Below, piece after piece: positions 17,362 through 25,466 of a stretch of DNA of 64,000 nucleotides. The position numbers were made by a program, and so were the translations under genes. The notes under the pieces were generated by a model. That model saw only the letters and a program-made list of their open reading frames with translations, was not told the DNA's origin and made no database searches. Position 1 is the stretch's first letter, and each line of letters opens with the position of its first letter. This DNA is from Pararhizobium_B sp963760965 (GTDB lineage: Bacteria; Pseudomonadota; Alphaproteobacteria; Rhizobiales; Rhizobiaceae): NCBI GenBank assembly GCA_963760965.1, contig CAVXEW010000005.1, positions 124,001-188,000 on the forward strand. The letters are read 5' to 3'.

Positions 17362-17847
17362 TCAGTTCATCCGCGTCTTCAACTCCTCGATCGAACTCTT
17401 GAAGAGCGCGTCGGTCGTCTTCTCATCCGCCTTCTCGGCAAGAAGCCGCCCGGCCGCAGCGACTGCCAGATCGACTGCGGATGCGCGCACCTCGTTCGCC
17501 GCGTCGGTTTCCGCCTGGCGGATCTTCTGCTCGGCCAGCTGCTGGCGGCGTGCGACGTATTCTTCCGTCTTCTGCTTGGCCTCTTCCAGGAAGGTGGCGG
17601 CGTCGCGCTCGGCGGCCTTGCGGATCTCGACCGCCTCGGATTCGGCTTCCTTGCGCCTGCGCTCGTATTCGGCCAGCACCTGCTGCGCCTCCTCGCGCAG
17701 CCGGCGGGCTTCCTCGAGTTCCTTGCGGATGTCGTCCGCCCTCTTGTCGAGCTGGCCGCCCAGCCACGACGGCAGCTTGATGTAGACCAGCAGCGCCAGG
17801 AAGAGGATCAGGGCAATGAACGCCCAGAAGGTATTGTCCAACTCCAT
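17362..17847 (-). CDS. atpF: ATP synthase F0 subunit b
   Basis: A 161-residue b subunit of the proton-translocating ATP synthase. One N-terminal membrane helix (FWAFIALILFLALLVYI, residues 6-22) is followed by a long charged coiled coil typical of the peripheral stalk (RADDIRKELEEARRLREEAQ and onward). It forms a heterodimer with the b' subunit encoded just upstream, as in photosynthetic and other alphaproteobacteria. The gap to the b' gene is nine bases. It is the last gene of the F0 operon and is followed by a strong terminator. Confidence 0.95.
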   Translation of the reverse strand: MELDNTFWAFIALILFLALLVYIKLPSWLGGQLDKRADDIRKELEEARRLREEAQQVLAEYERRRKEAESEAVEIRKAAERDAATFLEEAKQKTEEYVARRQQLAEQKIRQAETDAANEVRASAVDLAVAAAGRLLAEKADEKTTDALFKSSIEELKTRMN

Positions 17848-17856
17848 TTCGGCCTC

Positions 17857-18429
17857 CTATTCCCCGACCGCGGCTATGGCTCTGGTGGCCTCGGCCTCGG
17901 TCACGGAAGCCCCGACGAGTCGCTGGACGATGGCCTGGCTCACCTCTGCGGCGACCTTGTCGATCTCTGCAAGGGCCTCGGTCTTGATCCGGGCAATGTC
18001 CTTTTCGGCTTCCGCCGTCTTCCCGGCCAGCTCGCTCTCGACCTCGGCGCGCTGCGCGTCGGCCTCCGCCCTCGCCTTGTCGTGCGCCTGCTGGGCGATC
18101 GACTCGGCATTGCGGCGGGCTTCCGCCAGTTCCTGCTCGTATGCGGCTATCGCCGCATCGGCCTCTTCCTTCAGGCGGCCGGCCTCGTCCAGATCGTTGG
18201 CGATGCGGTCGCGCCGCGTCTCCAGCACGCCCCCGATGCGCGGCAGGAGCGTCTTCTGGACGAAGTAGTAGAAAATGACGAAGCTGATCGCGAGCCACAG
18301 CAGCTGCGAGGGAAAGAGGTGAGCATCGAAAGGCGGAAAGTGCGGCTTCTCGCCTGCCGGCGCCGCACCTGTTTCGGTGTGGGTTCCGGTCGTCGGGTCG
18401 GACTGGGCATATGCCGCTGTCACGAACAT
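17857..18429 (-). CDS. atpG: ATP synthase F0 subunit b'
   Basis: A 190-residue b' subunit, the second stalk polypeptide of alphaproteobacterial ATP synthases. It has an acidic and Thr/Ala-rich N terminus, a membrane helix (SQLLWLAISFVIFYYFV, about residues 43-59) preceded by FPPFDAHLFP, and a coiled-coil tail beginning LETRRDRIANDLDEA. The longer N terminus and the FPPFD motif distinguish it from b. It is often named atpG or atpF2 in rhizobia; atpG here does not mean the gamma subunit. It is separated from the c-subunit gene by 107 bases that contain a palindrome. Confidence 0.93.
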   Translation of the reverse strand: MFVTAAYAQSDPTTGTHTETGAAPAGEKPHFPPFDAHLFPSQLLWLAISFVIFYYFVQKTLLPRIGGVLETRRDRIANDLDEAGRLKEEADAAIAAYEQELAEARRNAESIAQQAHDKARAEADAQRAEVESELAGKTAEAEKDIARIKTEALAEIDKVAAEVSQAIVQRLVGASVTEAEATRAIAAVGE

Positions 18430-18489
18430 CTTGCGTCTCCAAATGCGGAAAGCGAGGACGCCGTGACGACGTCCTTCACCGTCGGGCCA

Positions 18490-18507
18490 CGCCGCCTGCA
18501 GGCGGCG
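18490..18507. promoter_or_regulatory. Perfect 18 bp palindrome between atpE and b' gene
   Basis: CGCCGCCTGCAGGCGGCG is a perfect inverted repeat in the intercistronic gap. No T-run follows. Such stems after the c-subunit gene can protect or partly terminate the message, which fits the need for about ten c subunits per enzyme; this is inference. Confidence 0.5.
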
Positions 18508-18536
18508 CAGCCGATAGGATCACCGAAAGATAAGGC

Positions 18537-18764
18537 TCAGACGGCGAAGAGGAGCAGGAGCGCGATCAGCAGCGAGAAGATGCCGAGCGCCTCGGTGATG
18601 GCGAAGCCGAAGATCAGGCGGCCGAACTGGCCGGCGGCTGCCGACGGGTTGCGCAGCGAGCCTTCGAGATAACGGCCGAAGATGTGGCCGAGGCCGACGC
18701 CCGCGCCACCCATGCCGATGCAAGCGAGACCTGCGCCGATGTACTTTGCTGCTTCCGGATCCAT
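18537..18764 (-). CDS. atpE: ATP synthase F0 subunit c
   Basis: The 75-residue proteolipid of the rotor ring: two membrane helices joined by the polar loop GRYLEGSLRNPSA. The ion-carrying carboxylate is in FGFAITEALGIFSLL (the Glu of ITEALG). Nothing in the sequence suggests a sodium-binding variant. The gene lies between atpB (79-base gap) and the b' gene. Confidence 0.97.
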   Translation of the reverse strand: MDPEAAKYIGAGLACIGMGGAGVGLGHIFGRYLEGSLRNPSAAAGQFGRLIFGFAITEALGIFSLLIALLLLFAV

Positions 18765-18843
18765 GTCGTAACTCCTTTGAAATTCGGAATATGCGGCTGT
18801 CGACTGACGACCCCTGCCGGGCCGCCGGTGATTTCTTCGCGCC

Positions 18844-19602
18844 TCAGTGTGACGGGTGAAGCGCGTCGTTGAGATAAAGGCACGTCAGGATGGCGAACAC
18901 GTAGGCCTGCAGCGCCGCCATGAGGAATTCCAGCCCGGTCAGCGCCACGGTCAGCGCCAGGGGAATGAGGGCCCCGATCGACCCGAGCACCCCGAGGCCC
19001 GTCAGCGTGTAGACGAACCCCGCGAAGACCTTCAGCGAGATGTGGCCAGCCAGCATGTTGCCGAAAAGTCGGATCGAGAGGCTGATCGGGCGCGACAGGA
19101 AGGACATGACCTCGATGGGCACGACCATCAGCAAGAGCGCGGGCGGAACGCCTTCCGGAACGAAGAGCTTGAAGAAGTGCATGCCGTGGAAACGGATGCC
19201 GTTGTAGACGACCATGCCGATGACGAACACCGCCAGGGCGCCCGTGACGATCAGCTGAGCGGTGATCGTGAAGAAATAGGGGAACATCCCGAGCAGGTTG
19301 CCGAGCAGAAGGAAGCAGAACAGCGTGAAGACGAAGGGGAAGAACCGCATCGCCTCGTTGCCCGCGGAGTCCCGCACCATGTTGCCGGTGAACTCGTAGA
19401 ACATCTCCGTCACCGACTGCGAACGCGTCGGCACGAGGCCGCGATTGCCCGTCGAGAAGTAGAAGAACGCTCCGCCGACCAGCGCCGAAAGCACCATGAA
19501 CAACGATGCGTTGGTGAAGGAGAAATCGAGTCCGCCGATGTTGATCGGCACTATGTGGTAGATGTTGAACTGGTGGATCGGATCGGTTGGACTGTGTGCC
19601 AC
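18844..19602 (-). CDS. atpB: ATP synthase F0 subunit a
   Basis: The 252-residue a subunit, which forms the proton half-channels next to the c ring. Family blocks are LFGNMLAGHISLKVF (containing the essential Arg in SLSIRLFGNMLAGH) and the C-terminal GLEFLMAALQAYVFAILTCLYL. I place the start at the GTG at 19602 (VAHSPTDPIHQF), which agrees with rhizobial homologues that begin just before DPIHQF; another in-frame GTG at 19626 would add eight residues. The atpI stop lies about 50 bases upstream. Confidence 0.95.
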   Translation of the reverse strand: MAHSPTDPIHQFNIYHIVPINIGGLDFSFTNASLFMVLSALVGGAFFYFSTGNRGLVPTRSQSVTEMFYEFTGNMVRDSAGNEAMRFFPFVFTLFCFLLLGNLLGMFPYFFTITAQLIVTGALAVFVIGMVVYNGIRFHGMHFFKLFVPEGVPPALLLMVVPIEVMSFLSRPISLSIRLFGNMLAGHISLKVFAGFVYTLTGLGVLGSIGALIPLALTVALTGLEFLMAALQAYVFAILTCLYLNDALHPSH

Positions 19603-19654
19603 GCCGCGCTCTCTGTTCGTTGTCACCGCCGGTCCGGCAGTTCGTTAAACCCCT

Positions 19655-20068
19655 TCAGCCACCGTCGGGGCGGCCTTTTCCGTCATTCCCGGCGTCGCTC
19701 TTTCCCCAGATGCGCGGCTGGGAAATCATTCCCGCCGTTCGCATCACATTCAGAACGCCGGCACAGAACCCCAGAAGCAGGAAGACGATCATGCCCCACG
19801 GTTTCGTGCCGAAGAGATAGTCCAGACCGTAGCCGAGCCCGAACCCCACGGCAACCGCGCCGATGAACTCGCTCGACAGCGTCAGCGCCTGCGCATAGGC
19901 GGAACCTTCGCTCGCCATGCCCTCGGCGCGCCCCGACTTCGGCTTCCTGGTCGCCAGTGCGGCTTCCAGGCGCCTCCGGCGCGACTCCAGACCCTCTCCC
20001 TCGCCTTCCGGCCCGCCACGACCCGTCCCGCCCCCGGCGGAACCGCCTCGCTGCGCATTCCCGTTCAT
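19655..20068 (-). CDS. atpI: ATP synthase accessory protein I, with repeat-derived N terminus
   Basis: A 137-residue AtpI, the accessory protein that helps c-ring assembly and magnesium uptake. The two membrane helices are near LSSEFIGAVAVGFGLGYGLDYL and GMIVFLLLGFCAGVLNVMR, and the C terminus is polar. The start is taken at the ATG at 20068. Residues about 2-24 (NGNAQRGGSAGGGTGRGG and on) are glycine-rich, look unlike AtpI and coincide exactly with a 72 bp sequence that recurs 2.8 kb away, so they are probably an inserted element that was kept in frame. The ribosome-binding site is weak. It is the first gene of the F0 operon. Confidence 0.88.
   Translation of the reverse strand: MNGNAQRGGSAGGGTGRGGPEGEGEGLESRRRRLEAALATRKPKSGRAEGMASEGSAYAQALTLSSEFIGAVAVGFGLGYGLDYLFGTKPWGMIVFLLLGFCAGVLNVMRTAGMISQPRIWGKSDAGNDGKGRPDGG
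19993..20064. repeat. 72 bp direct repeat, copy B (inside atpI)
   Basis: This is the same sequence as 17153-17225, with one base fewer. Here it is translated as the glycine-rich N terminus of AtpI, in frame and without stops. The copy upstream of the MFS gene is not translated from the start chosen there. Confidence 0.85.
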
Positions 20069-20126
20069 GATCTCGCGCACCCAAGCATTTCGGTCATGGC
20101 CATGCGGCCGTCTCGAAGTCGGCTGC

Positions 20127-20155
20127 AACATAATTTTACGCCTGCCCATAGTCAA
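20127..20155 (-). promoter_or_regulatory. Probable sigma-70 promoter of the F0 operon
   Basis: On the minus strand TTGACT (20155-20150) and TATGTT (20132-20127) are spaced by 17 bases, inside the most AT-rich part of the 258-base gap. Transcription would start near 20120, about 50 bases before the atpI ATG. Confidence 0.55.
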
Positions 20156-20326
20156 GGCACTGGAAGAGTTCTGATCACATCAAAATTATTGATTTAATTC
20201 AGGAGTTTACCTGCTGATTGCGCCGGACGGCCCGGATATGCCGGGAATCGGGGCTGCGCGTCCCGCCGACAGACCGCGCGGCCGCCGCCGCAATTCGGGG
20301 GCACGGACAGCCGTCGGCGGCGCAGT

Positions 20327-21583
20327 TCAGTTCCAGCCGCCGTTGTGGGTCTCGTAGAAGACGTGACGGCCGATGCGGTCGACCTTCTTCATGTCGCGTG
20401 CCCAGCGCGGGTGGACGTAGACCGCATGATAGTGCGTGGAGGGGCCGACGTCGCTCAGCCAGATCTGGCCCGAGGTGACGGCCATCGCGACCTTTTCCGC
20501 GATCTTCCAGTGGTGCCTGTCGGCAATGCGCTCGCGCACCCCGTCGCAGGCGAAGGAGAACTGGCAGCGGTTTCGCCAGTCCTCGTTCTGGTAGACGACG
20601 CCGCAGATGGTCGGCGGGTAGGCCGGGTTGCGAACCCGGTTGAGAACGACCTGCGCGACCGCGGCCTGGCCCTTTACCGGCTCGCCGCGCGCCTCGAAAT
20701 AGACCGCAGCCGCGAGGCAGCGCTGCTCGGATGCCTCGAAGGCGGACGCCGGCAGGGCCGTTGCCACCCAGGCGTGATTCGGGTCGTCGCGGGGTGCCGG
20801 CGGAATGAATCGGCCCTGCCGGTTGTCGTCCCTGAGGATGGAGGCGAACGGCGAGAGCCTCGAATAATCGGGCGCCTCCTCGGTGAAGGCGGTCGCGAGG
20901 ATGTCCGGCTGCGGGTTGCTGACGAGGCCGGCGAAAAGGCTCGCGGTCCCCGGCACGGCCTTGCGATGGTAGAACGCGGTCGCCACCTCGACTTCCTTGC
21001 CGTCGATACGGGGCTTGACGAAGGCCATCCTGTCCTTCGCCGCGTCGCGGGTATCGATCATGGATGTCTGCCGGTCGAACAGCGAACCGGCCGCGAAGGG
21101 CGCGGGCGGCTGGATCGGAGCGACCGCCAGCACGCGCCGCCGCTTCAGTGCGCGGGTGACGCGGTCCTCGTCGGGCGTCGTCTCCGGCGCTCCGATCTTG
21201 CCGCGGAAGGAAACGAGGCGCCCGTCCGGGAGCGCGATGCCTGCCGAAGAGGAAGAGGAACCGGCGAGGATCGGCTCGCGGAAGGCCATCTCCGCCGACT
21301 GCACGGAGCCTGCCGGTGCGGTCGTCAGGTGCATGTCCCAGCGCGGTCGACCGCTGGCGCTGCCCGAAAGAAGGCTTCCGACGTCGGAATAGGCGGTGAC
21401 CGAGGGAAAGGCCAGGAAGGCGGCGATTCCGAGGACGACGGGCGTGCGCCAGTCGCCGCTTGCCCCGCCCGTCGCGCTGCCGCTGCCGGCGCCCCTCATG
21501 GATCCGTTGGCTCGATAGCGACGCCGCCAGTAACGCACACCTTCAACTCCGGTACTTTCCCAACCGGAACGAATTTCTTTCAT
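20327..21583 (-). CDS. SleB-type cell wall hydrolase
   Basis: A 418-residue protein with a C-terminal Hydrolase_2 (SleB) domain, residues about 290-415. It contains CLAAAVYFEARGEPVKGQAA (with the catalytic Glu of YFEARGE), VVLNRVRNPAYPPTICGVV and CQFSFACDG. A single hydrophobic segment (VVLGIAAFLAFPSVTAYS, about residues 49-66) follows a basic cytoplasmic start, so the enzyme is probably anchored in the inner membrane and cuts peptidoglycan in the periplasm. The middle 200 residues are a poorly conserved linker. In alphaproteobacteria such proteins are wall-remodelling enzymes unrelated to spore germination. The start ATG is at 21583. It follows der on the minus strand. Confidence 0.88.
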   Translation of the reverse strand: MKEIRSGWESTGVEGVRYWRRRYRANGSMRGAGSGSATGGASGDWRTPVVLGIAAFLAFPSVTAYSDVGSLLSGSASGRPRWDMHLTTAPAGSVQSAEMAFREPILAGSSSSSAGIALPDGRLVSFRGKIGAPETTPDEDRVTRALKRRRVLAVAPIQPPAPFAAGSLFDRQTSMIDTRDAAKDRMAFVKPRIDGKEVEVATAFYHRKAVPGTASLFAGLVSNPQPDILATAFTEEAPDYSRLSPFASILRDDNRQGRFIPPAPRDDPNHAWVATALPASAFEASEQRCLAAAVYFEARGEPVKGQAAVAQVVLNRVRNPAYPPTICGVVYQNEDWRNRCQFSFACDGVRERIADRHHWKIAEKVAMAVTSGQIWLSDVGPSTHYHAVYVHPRWARDMKKVDRIGRHVFYETHNGGWN

Positions 21584-21661
21584 TAACCTTGATGGACCGT
21601 TAACGGCGCCCGGATGTTCGCCGTGGCGGGCGCAGCGGGGCGGACGGCGGGCCGCCGGCTC

Positions 21662-23104
21662 CTAGTAGATCCTGCGCTTCTTTCTCGGCGCGTAGGGGTT
21701 CTCGCCCTTGCGATAGGCAATACGAATAGGCACGCCGGGGAGATCGAAATCGGCACGCAGGCCATTCATCAGGTAGCGCGTGTAGGAAGTCGGCAGCGCT
21801 TCGGGCCGCGTGCAGGAGATGACGAAGCCCGGGGGACGGGCCTTGACCTGCGTCATGTATTTCAGCTTGAGGCGCCGCCCGGCCACCGCCGGCGGCGGAT
21901 GCTGTGCCTGCGTCGCCTCCAGCCAGCGGTTGAGCCTGGCGGTGGAGATGCGGCGGTTCCAGATGCGGTGCGTGTCCTCGATCGCCTGCATCAGGCGGTT
22001 CAGTCCCTCGCCGGTCATGCCGGAGATCGGTACTGCGCGAATGCCGCGCACCTGGGGCAGGAGCCGCTCGGTCTTCTCGCGAAGGTCGGCCAGCGCCGCC
22101 TGCCTGTCCTCGATCATGTCCCACTTGTTGAAGGCGACGACGGCCGCCCGCCCCTCGCGGATGACGAGATCGGCAATCTGCAGGTCCTGCTTCTCGAACG
22201 GCATCGTCGCGTCGAGCACGATGACGACCACCTCGGCGAAACGGATCGCCCGCAGGGCATCGGCCACCGACAGCTTCTCCAGCTTTTCCTGGACCCGCGC
22301 CTTGCGACGCAGGCCTGCCGTGTCGAACATCTTGATCCCGCGGCCGCGCCATTCCAGCTCGACCGATATGGAATCGCGGGTAATGCCGGCTTCTGGCCCG
22401 GTCAGCAGGCGCTCCTCGCCAAGCAGGCGGTTTATCAGCGTCGATTTTCCGGCGTTCGGACGGCCCACGATCGCGACCCTCATCGGCTTCGAGGCGTCGT
22501 AGGCGGGCTCGGCCTCCTCTGACCCTTCGGCCGCCTCGCCGGCCACCGGCGGGACGTCGACGTCCGTGACTGCCTCTGCCTCTTCGACCTCCGGCGGGAA
22601 GACCCGCTCCTCGCCCAGCGCCGCGACGATCGCGTCGCGCAGGTCGAGCATGCCCTCGCCGTGCTCGGCGGAGATCGGGCAGGGCTCGCCGAGACCCAGC
22701 GTATAGGCGTCGTAGAGGCCGGATTCGGCGCCGCGCGCCTCGGCCTTGTTGGCGACGAGGACGACCGGCTTGCCGCGCTTGCGCAGAAGCTCGGCGAGAG
22801 TTGCGTCGAGTGGCGTCAGCCCGGTCTTGGCGTCGATGAGGAAAAGAGACAGATCCGCCTCGTCGATGGCGAGCTCCGTCTGGGCACGCATCCGCCCCTC
22901 CAGCGTGTCCGGGCCGCTTTCCTCGAGGCCGGCCGTGTCCATGATGCGGAACCTGAGGTCGACGAGGCGGGCCTCGCCCGGCCGCCTGTCGCGGGTCACC
23001 CCGGGCGTATCGTCGACGAGCGCCAGCTTCCGGCCCGCGAGCCGGTTGAACAGCGTCGACTTGCCGACATTCGGCCGTCCGACGATGGCAACGGTGAAGC
23101 TCAT
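21662..23104 (-). CDS. der: Ribosome-associated GTPase Der (EngA)
   Basis: A 480-residue tandem GTPase that acts in 50S ribosome assembly. The first G domain has GRPNVGKST at 9-17, DTPG near 33 and NKAE at 119-122. The second has GRPNAGKST from 214, DTAG and NKWD, followed by the C-terminal KH-like domain (LKYMTQVKARPPGF). An acidic linker of about 35 residues joins the G domains. It ends with the basic YRKGENPYAPRKKRRIY tail usual in alphaproteobacteria. The upstream neighbour on the same strand is the YfgM-like gene, an association also seen in gammaproteobacteria. Confidence 0.97.
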   Translation of the reverse strand: MSFTVAIVGRPNVGKSTLFNRLAGRKLALVDDTPGVTRDRRPGEARLVDLRFRIMDTAGLEESGPDTLEGRMRAQTELAIDEADLSLFLIDAKTGLTPLDATLAELLRKRGKPVVLVANKAEARGAESGLYDAYTLGLGEPCPISAEHGEGMLDLRDAIVAALGEERVFPPEVEEAEAVTDVDVPPVAGEAAEGSEEAEPAYDASKPMRVAIVGRPNAGKSTLINRLLGEERLLTGPEAGITRDSISVELEWRGRGIKMFDTAGLRRKARVQEKLEKLSVADALRAIRFAEVVVIVLDATMPFEKQDLQIADLVIREGRAAVVAFNKWDMIEDRQAALADLREKTERLLPQVRGIRAVPISGMTGEGLNRLMQAIEDTHRIWNRRISTARLNRWLEATQAQHPPPAVAGRRLKLKYMTQVKARPPGFVISCTRPEALPTSYTRYLMNGLRADFDLPGVPIRIAYRKGENPYAPRKKRRIY

Positions 23105-23178
23105 GGGCGTATCCTAGAGATCGAGGCCCGGCGGGTCGAACGGTCCCGACGCCCCGAGGTTCGCGCCGGCGCGGCCGG

Positions 23179-23856
23179 TCAGGACGATTTTTCCGGCTTG
23201 TCGCCCGCCTTGATCAGGTCGAGCATCATCTGCGCCTCGCTGGAGATGCTGCCTGGTGCCTGCGGATCACCGGTGATCTCCCCGAACCACTTGCTGGCGT
23301 TCTTCATGTCGCCCTTCTTCCATGCCGCGAGCCCGAGCGCCTCGCGCGCGGAACTGCGGAAGGGGTTGTCCGCGCCCGCGAGCTGCTGCACCTGGTCGGC
23401 GACGTCGCCGTACGAGCCGTGGTCCACAAGAAGGAAACCTGCGCGGATGCGGGCGGAGTCGCGGATCGAAAGTTGCACCGTGTCATCGGCGGCGACTTTC
23501 CTGAACGCGTCGATCGCTTCCCCGGTCTTGCCCTGGTTCGCAAGGATGCTTGCCGCGCGAAGGCGGGCGAGGTCGGGATAGTCGCCGGTTCCGTCCGCCT
23601 GGATCGCGTCGAGCGCCTTCAGCGCCTCGTCGGGCTTGCTCGCGTCGGCGAGCTGAAGCGCGGCGAGGAACCGGTCGCCGGAGCGGGCCGCGCGCTGGCC
23701 CTGCCAGTAGTCGTATCCGACATAGGCGGCCGTCCCGACGATGAGCAGCACGAGCAGGCCGATCAGGTAGACGCCGAAGCGGTCCCAGAGCTGCTTGAAA
23801 CGTTCATTGCGCAGATCCTCGCTGACCTCGCGAAAGAAGCTCTCGTCATGTGCCAT
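23179..23856 (-). CDS. YfgM-like tetratricopeptide membrane protein
   Basis: A 225-residue protein with an N-terminal cytoplasmic stretch (FFREVSEDLRNERFKQLWDRFG), one membrane helix (VYLIGLLVLLIVGTAAYVGY, about residues 29-48) and a periplasmic TPR-like region. This is the layout of YfgM, which associates with the SecYEG translocon and periplasmic chaperones. No BamB gene follows, unlike in E. coli. It lies upstream of der with a 74-base gap. The start ATG is at 23856. Confidence 0.85.
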   Translation of the reverse strand: MAHDESFFREVSEDLRNERFKQLWDRFGVYLIGLLVLLIVGTAAYVGYDYWQGQRAARSGDRFLAALQLADASKPDEALKALDAIQADGTGDYPDLARLRAASILANQGKTGEAIDAFRKVAADDTVQLSIRDSARIRAGFLLVDHGSYGDVADQVQQLAGADNPFRSSAREALGLAAWKKGDMKNASKWFGEITGDPQAPGSISSEAQMMLDLIKAGDKPEKSS

Positions 23857-24066
23857 TCACGTTTGTCCCGGGACGGGCGTCCCTTGCTGCCTGATTGAAG
23901 TCTGCGGCCTTCTACCGGATTTTGCGCCTGATGTAAGGTCCCGCGGGCGAAAAAGCGGGCCGATCGCCCGAGAAACGGCAAATGGCCGCGCAGCGGCCGA
24001 GGGGGGTTGCCAGGGCCGGTGCGACATGCGAACGGACGTCCCCGGACCGACAGCGGGAGTGAGAGC

Positions 24067-24384
24067 ATGATCCGGCACATCGTCTTCTTCAGCGCGCGCG
24101 ACAAGGCCGACATCGAAGCGATCGTCCAGGGCCTCTCCGTGCTGGCGAAGATTCCGCATTCCCTGCACTTCGAAGTCAGCCGCAACATGCATGCCGACCT
24201 CATCTCGAACGACGTGGACGTCGTGGTCTACGGCGAGTTCGCCGACGAGGCGGCACTCGCCGGGTTCAAGGCGCATCCGCTCTACGAGAAGTCCACGAGC
24301 GCGGTGCGGCCGCTGCGCGAGATGCGGTTCGCGGCCGACTACGAGACCGGGACGGTGCCGGTCTCCTCGAAGACCTTCGGCTAG
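24067..24384 (+). CDS. Dabb (stress-responsive A/B barrel) domain protein
   Basis: A 105-residue protein with the dimeric alpha-beta barrel pattern: MIRHIVFFSARDKADIEAI at the start, VYGEFADEAALAGFKAHPLY near the middle, and the usual His in HPLYEK. Plant homologues are stress-induced; bacterial members have varied or unknown roles. The ATG at 24067 follows GGGAGTGAGAG. It points toward the nnrU-like gene and their stops are ten bases apart. The 210-base gap upstream, shared with the YfgM-like gene, contains only GC-rich inverted repeats that I cannot assign. Confidence 0.8.
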   Translation: MIRHIVFFSARDKADIEAIVQGLSVLAKIPHSLHFEVSRNMHADLISNDVDVVVYGEFADEAALAGFKAHPLYEKSTSAVRPLREMRFAADYETGTVPVSSKTFG

Positions 24385-24393
24385 CTTCGCCGG

Positions 24394-24981
24394 TCACGCG
24401 AAGGGCTGGACGCCGATCAGCCAGTAGTGCAGCTTCCAGACGAAAAGTCCGTAGAGCACGACACCAACGGCAACCGCGATAGCATCGTAGCGATAGGAAA
24501 CGAAGACCGGATTCCGGGTAATGCCCGCCCGGAAACGGCGCTTTTCGGAGATCCGGTCGGCAACAGCCCAGACCAGGAAGCTGCCGAACAGGACGATCGA
24601 TGCGAGATCGCCGTTGACGAGGAGGTGGGCGAAGGCCCAGATCTTCACCGCCACGAGCATCGGGTGCTTGAGGACGGACCTGATCCGGCCGGCCGGCATG
24701 TGGAAGCTCGCCAGGACGATGAAGGCGATCAGCATCAGGGTCGCCGTGACATGGACCATGGCGAAGTTGGTGACGTAGTACACGGGTGCCGTCTGGTGGG
24801 CGATGTGGTAGCCCCAGACGATGAGTACGAAGCCGAGGATCGCGAAGGCCGAGTAGATGCCGCGCCACGGTCCCGCACCGCGTTCGGCAATGAAACGGGT
24901 GCGAAAGCCGGGCGCGAAGATGCGCACCGAATGGATGCCGAGAAACAGCACCAGTCCCAAGATCAGAATGAACCATCCCAT
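24394..24981 (-). CDS. NnrU family integral membrane protein
   Basis: A 195-residue protein with about six membrane helices. The start MGWFILILGLVLFLGIHSVRI, then FHMPAGRIRSVLKHPMLVAVK and WAFAHLLVNGDLASIVLFGSFLVWAV are the signature strings of the NnrU/isoprenylcysteine-methyltransferase-like family. NnrU was named from nitrite and nitric oxide reduction loci, but most copies, like this one, lie away from denitrification genes, so the name does not prove that role. I place the start at the ATG at 24981; the open frame upstream is unrelated. Confidence 0.85.
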   Translation of the reverse strand: MGWFILILGLVLFLGIHSVRIFAPGFRTRFIAERGAGPWRGIYSAFAILGFVLIVWGYHIAHQTAPVYYVTNFAMVHVTATLMLIAFIVLASFHMPAGRIRSVLKHPMLVAVKIWAFAHLLVNGDLASIVLFGSFLVWAVADRISEKRRFRAGITRNPVFVSYRYDAIAVAVGVVLYGLFVWKLHYWLIGVQPFA

Positions 24982-25114
24982 GCCGATTCGTCTCCATCTG
25001 GCAATTTGCAGCGGACCATAGCCGTCTCGCCGGGTCGATTGAAGGGGCGATGCCGCCGGGGATCCTACACATGGCCGTGAAGCGGCGCCCTTTGCCCTTT
25101 CCGCGCGCAGGCAT

Positions 25115-25459
25115 ATGATCGCAGCCATGACGATCGACCTGGAAAAGGCCCGCGCGCGGCTCGACGCCCGCCGCCACGAGCTCGAGGAACTGTCCGAGAT
25201 GTCGGCCGAGGCTCGCGCTCCCGTCGCGCTCGACCAGCAATCGGTGGGGCGGCTTTCGCGCATGGATTCCATGCAGCAGCAGGCCATGGCCGCCGCCCAG
25301 GAGCGCCGCCGCAGGAATGACCTCGCGCGCATCGAAATGGCGGAACGGCGGCTGAAATCAGGCGACTACGGCCATTGCACCGAATGCGACGCGGAGATAC
25401 CCGACGGACGGCTCGCCATAGACCCGATGGCCGAGAAGTGTGTCCGGTGTGCGTCCTGA
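25115..25459 (+). CDS. DksA/TraR zinc-finger protein
   Basis: A 114-residue protein with an N-terminal coiled coil (LEKARARLDARRHELEEL and following) and a C-terminal four-cysteine zinc site, CTEC and CVRC. The central string ALDQQSVGRLSRMDSMQQQA is typical of the short DksA-like proteins of rhizobia. Such proteins enter the RNA polymerase secondary channel and alter transcription with ppGpp; the short type is poorly studied. An ATG at 25127 is an equally plausible start and would remove four residues. Its stop is about seven bases from the convergent sbmA stop. Confidence 0.85.
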   Translation: MIAAMTIDLEKARARLDARRHELEELSEMSAEARAPVALDQQSVGRLSRMDSMQQQAMAAAQERRRRNDLARIEMAERRLKSGDYGHCTECDAEIPDGRLAIDPMAEKCVRCAS

Positions 25460-25466
25460 GACGCGA

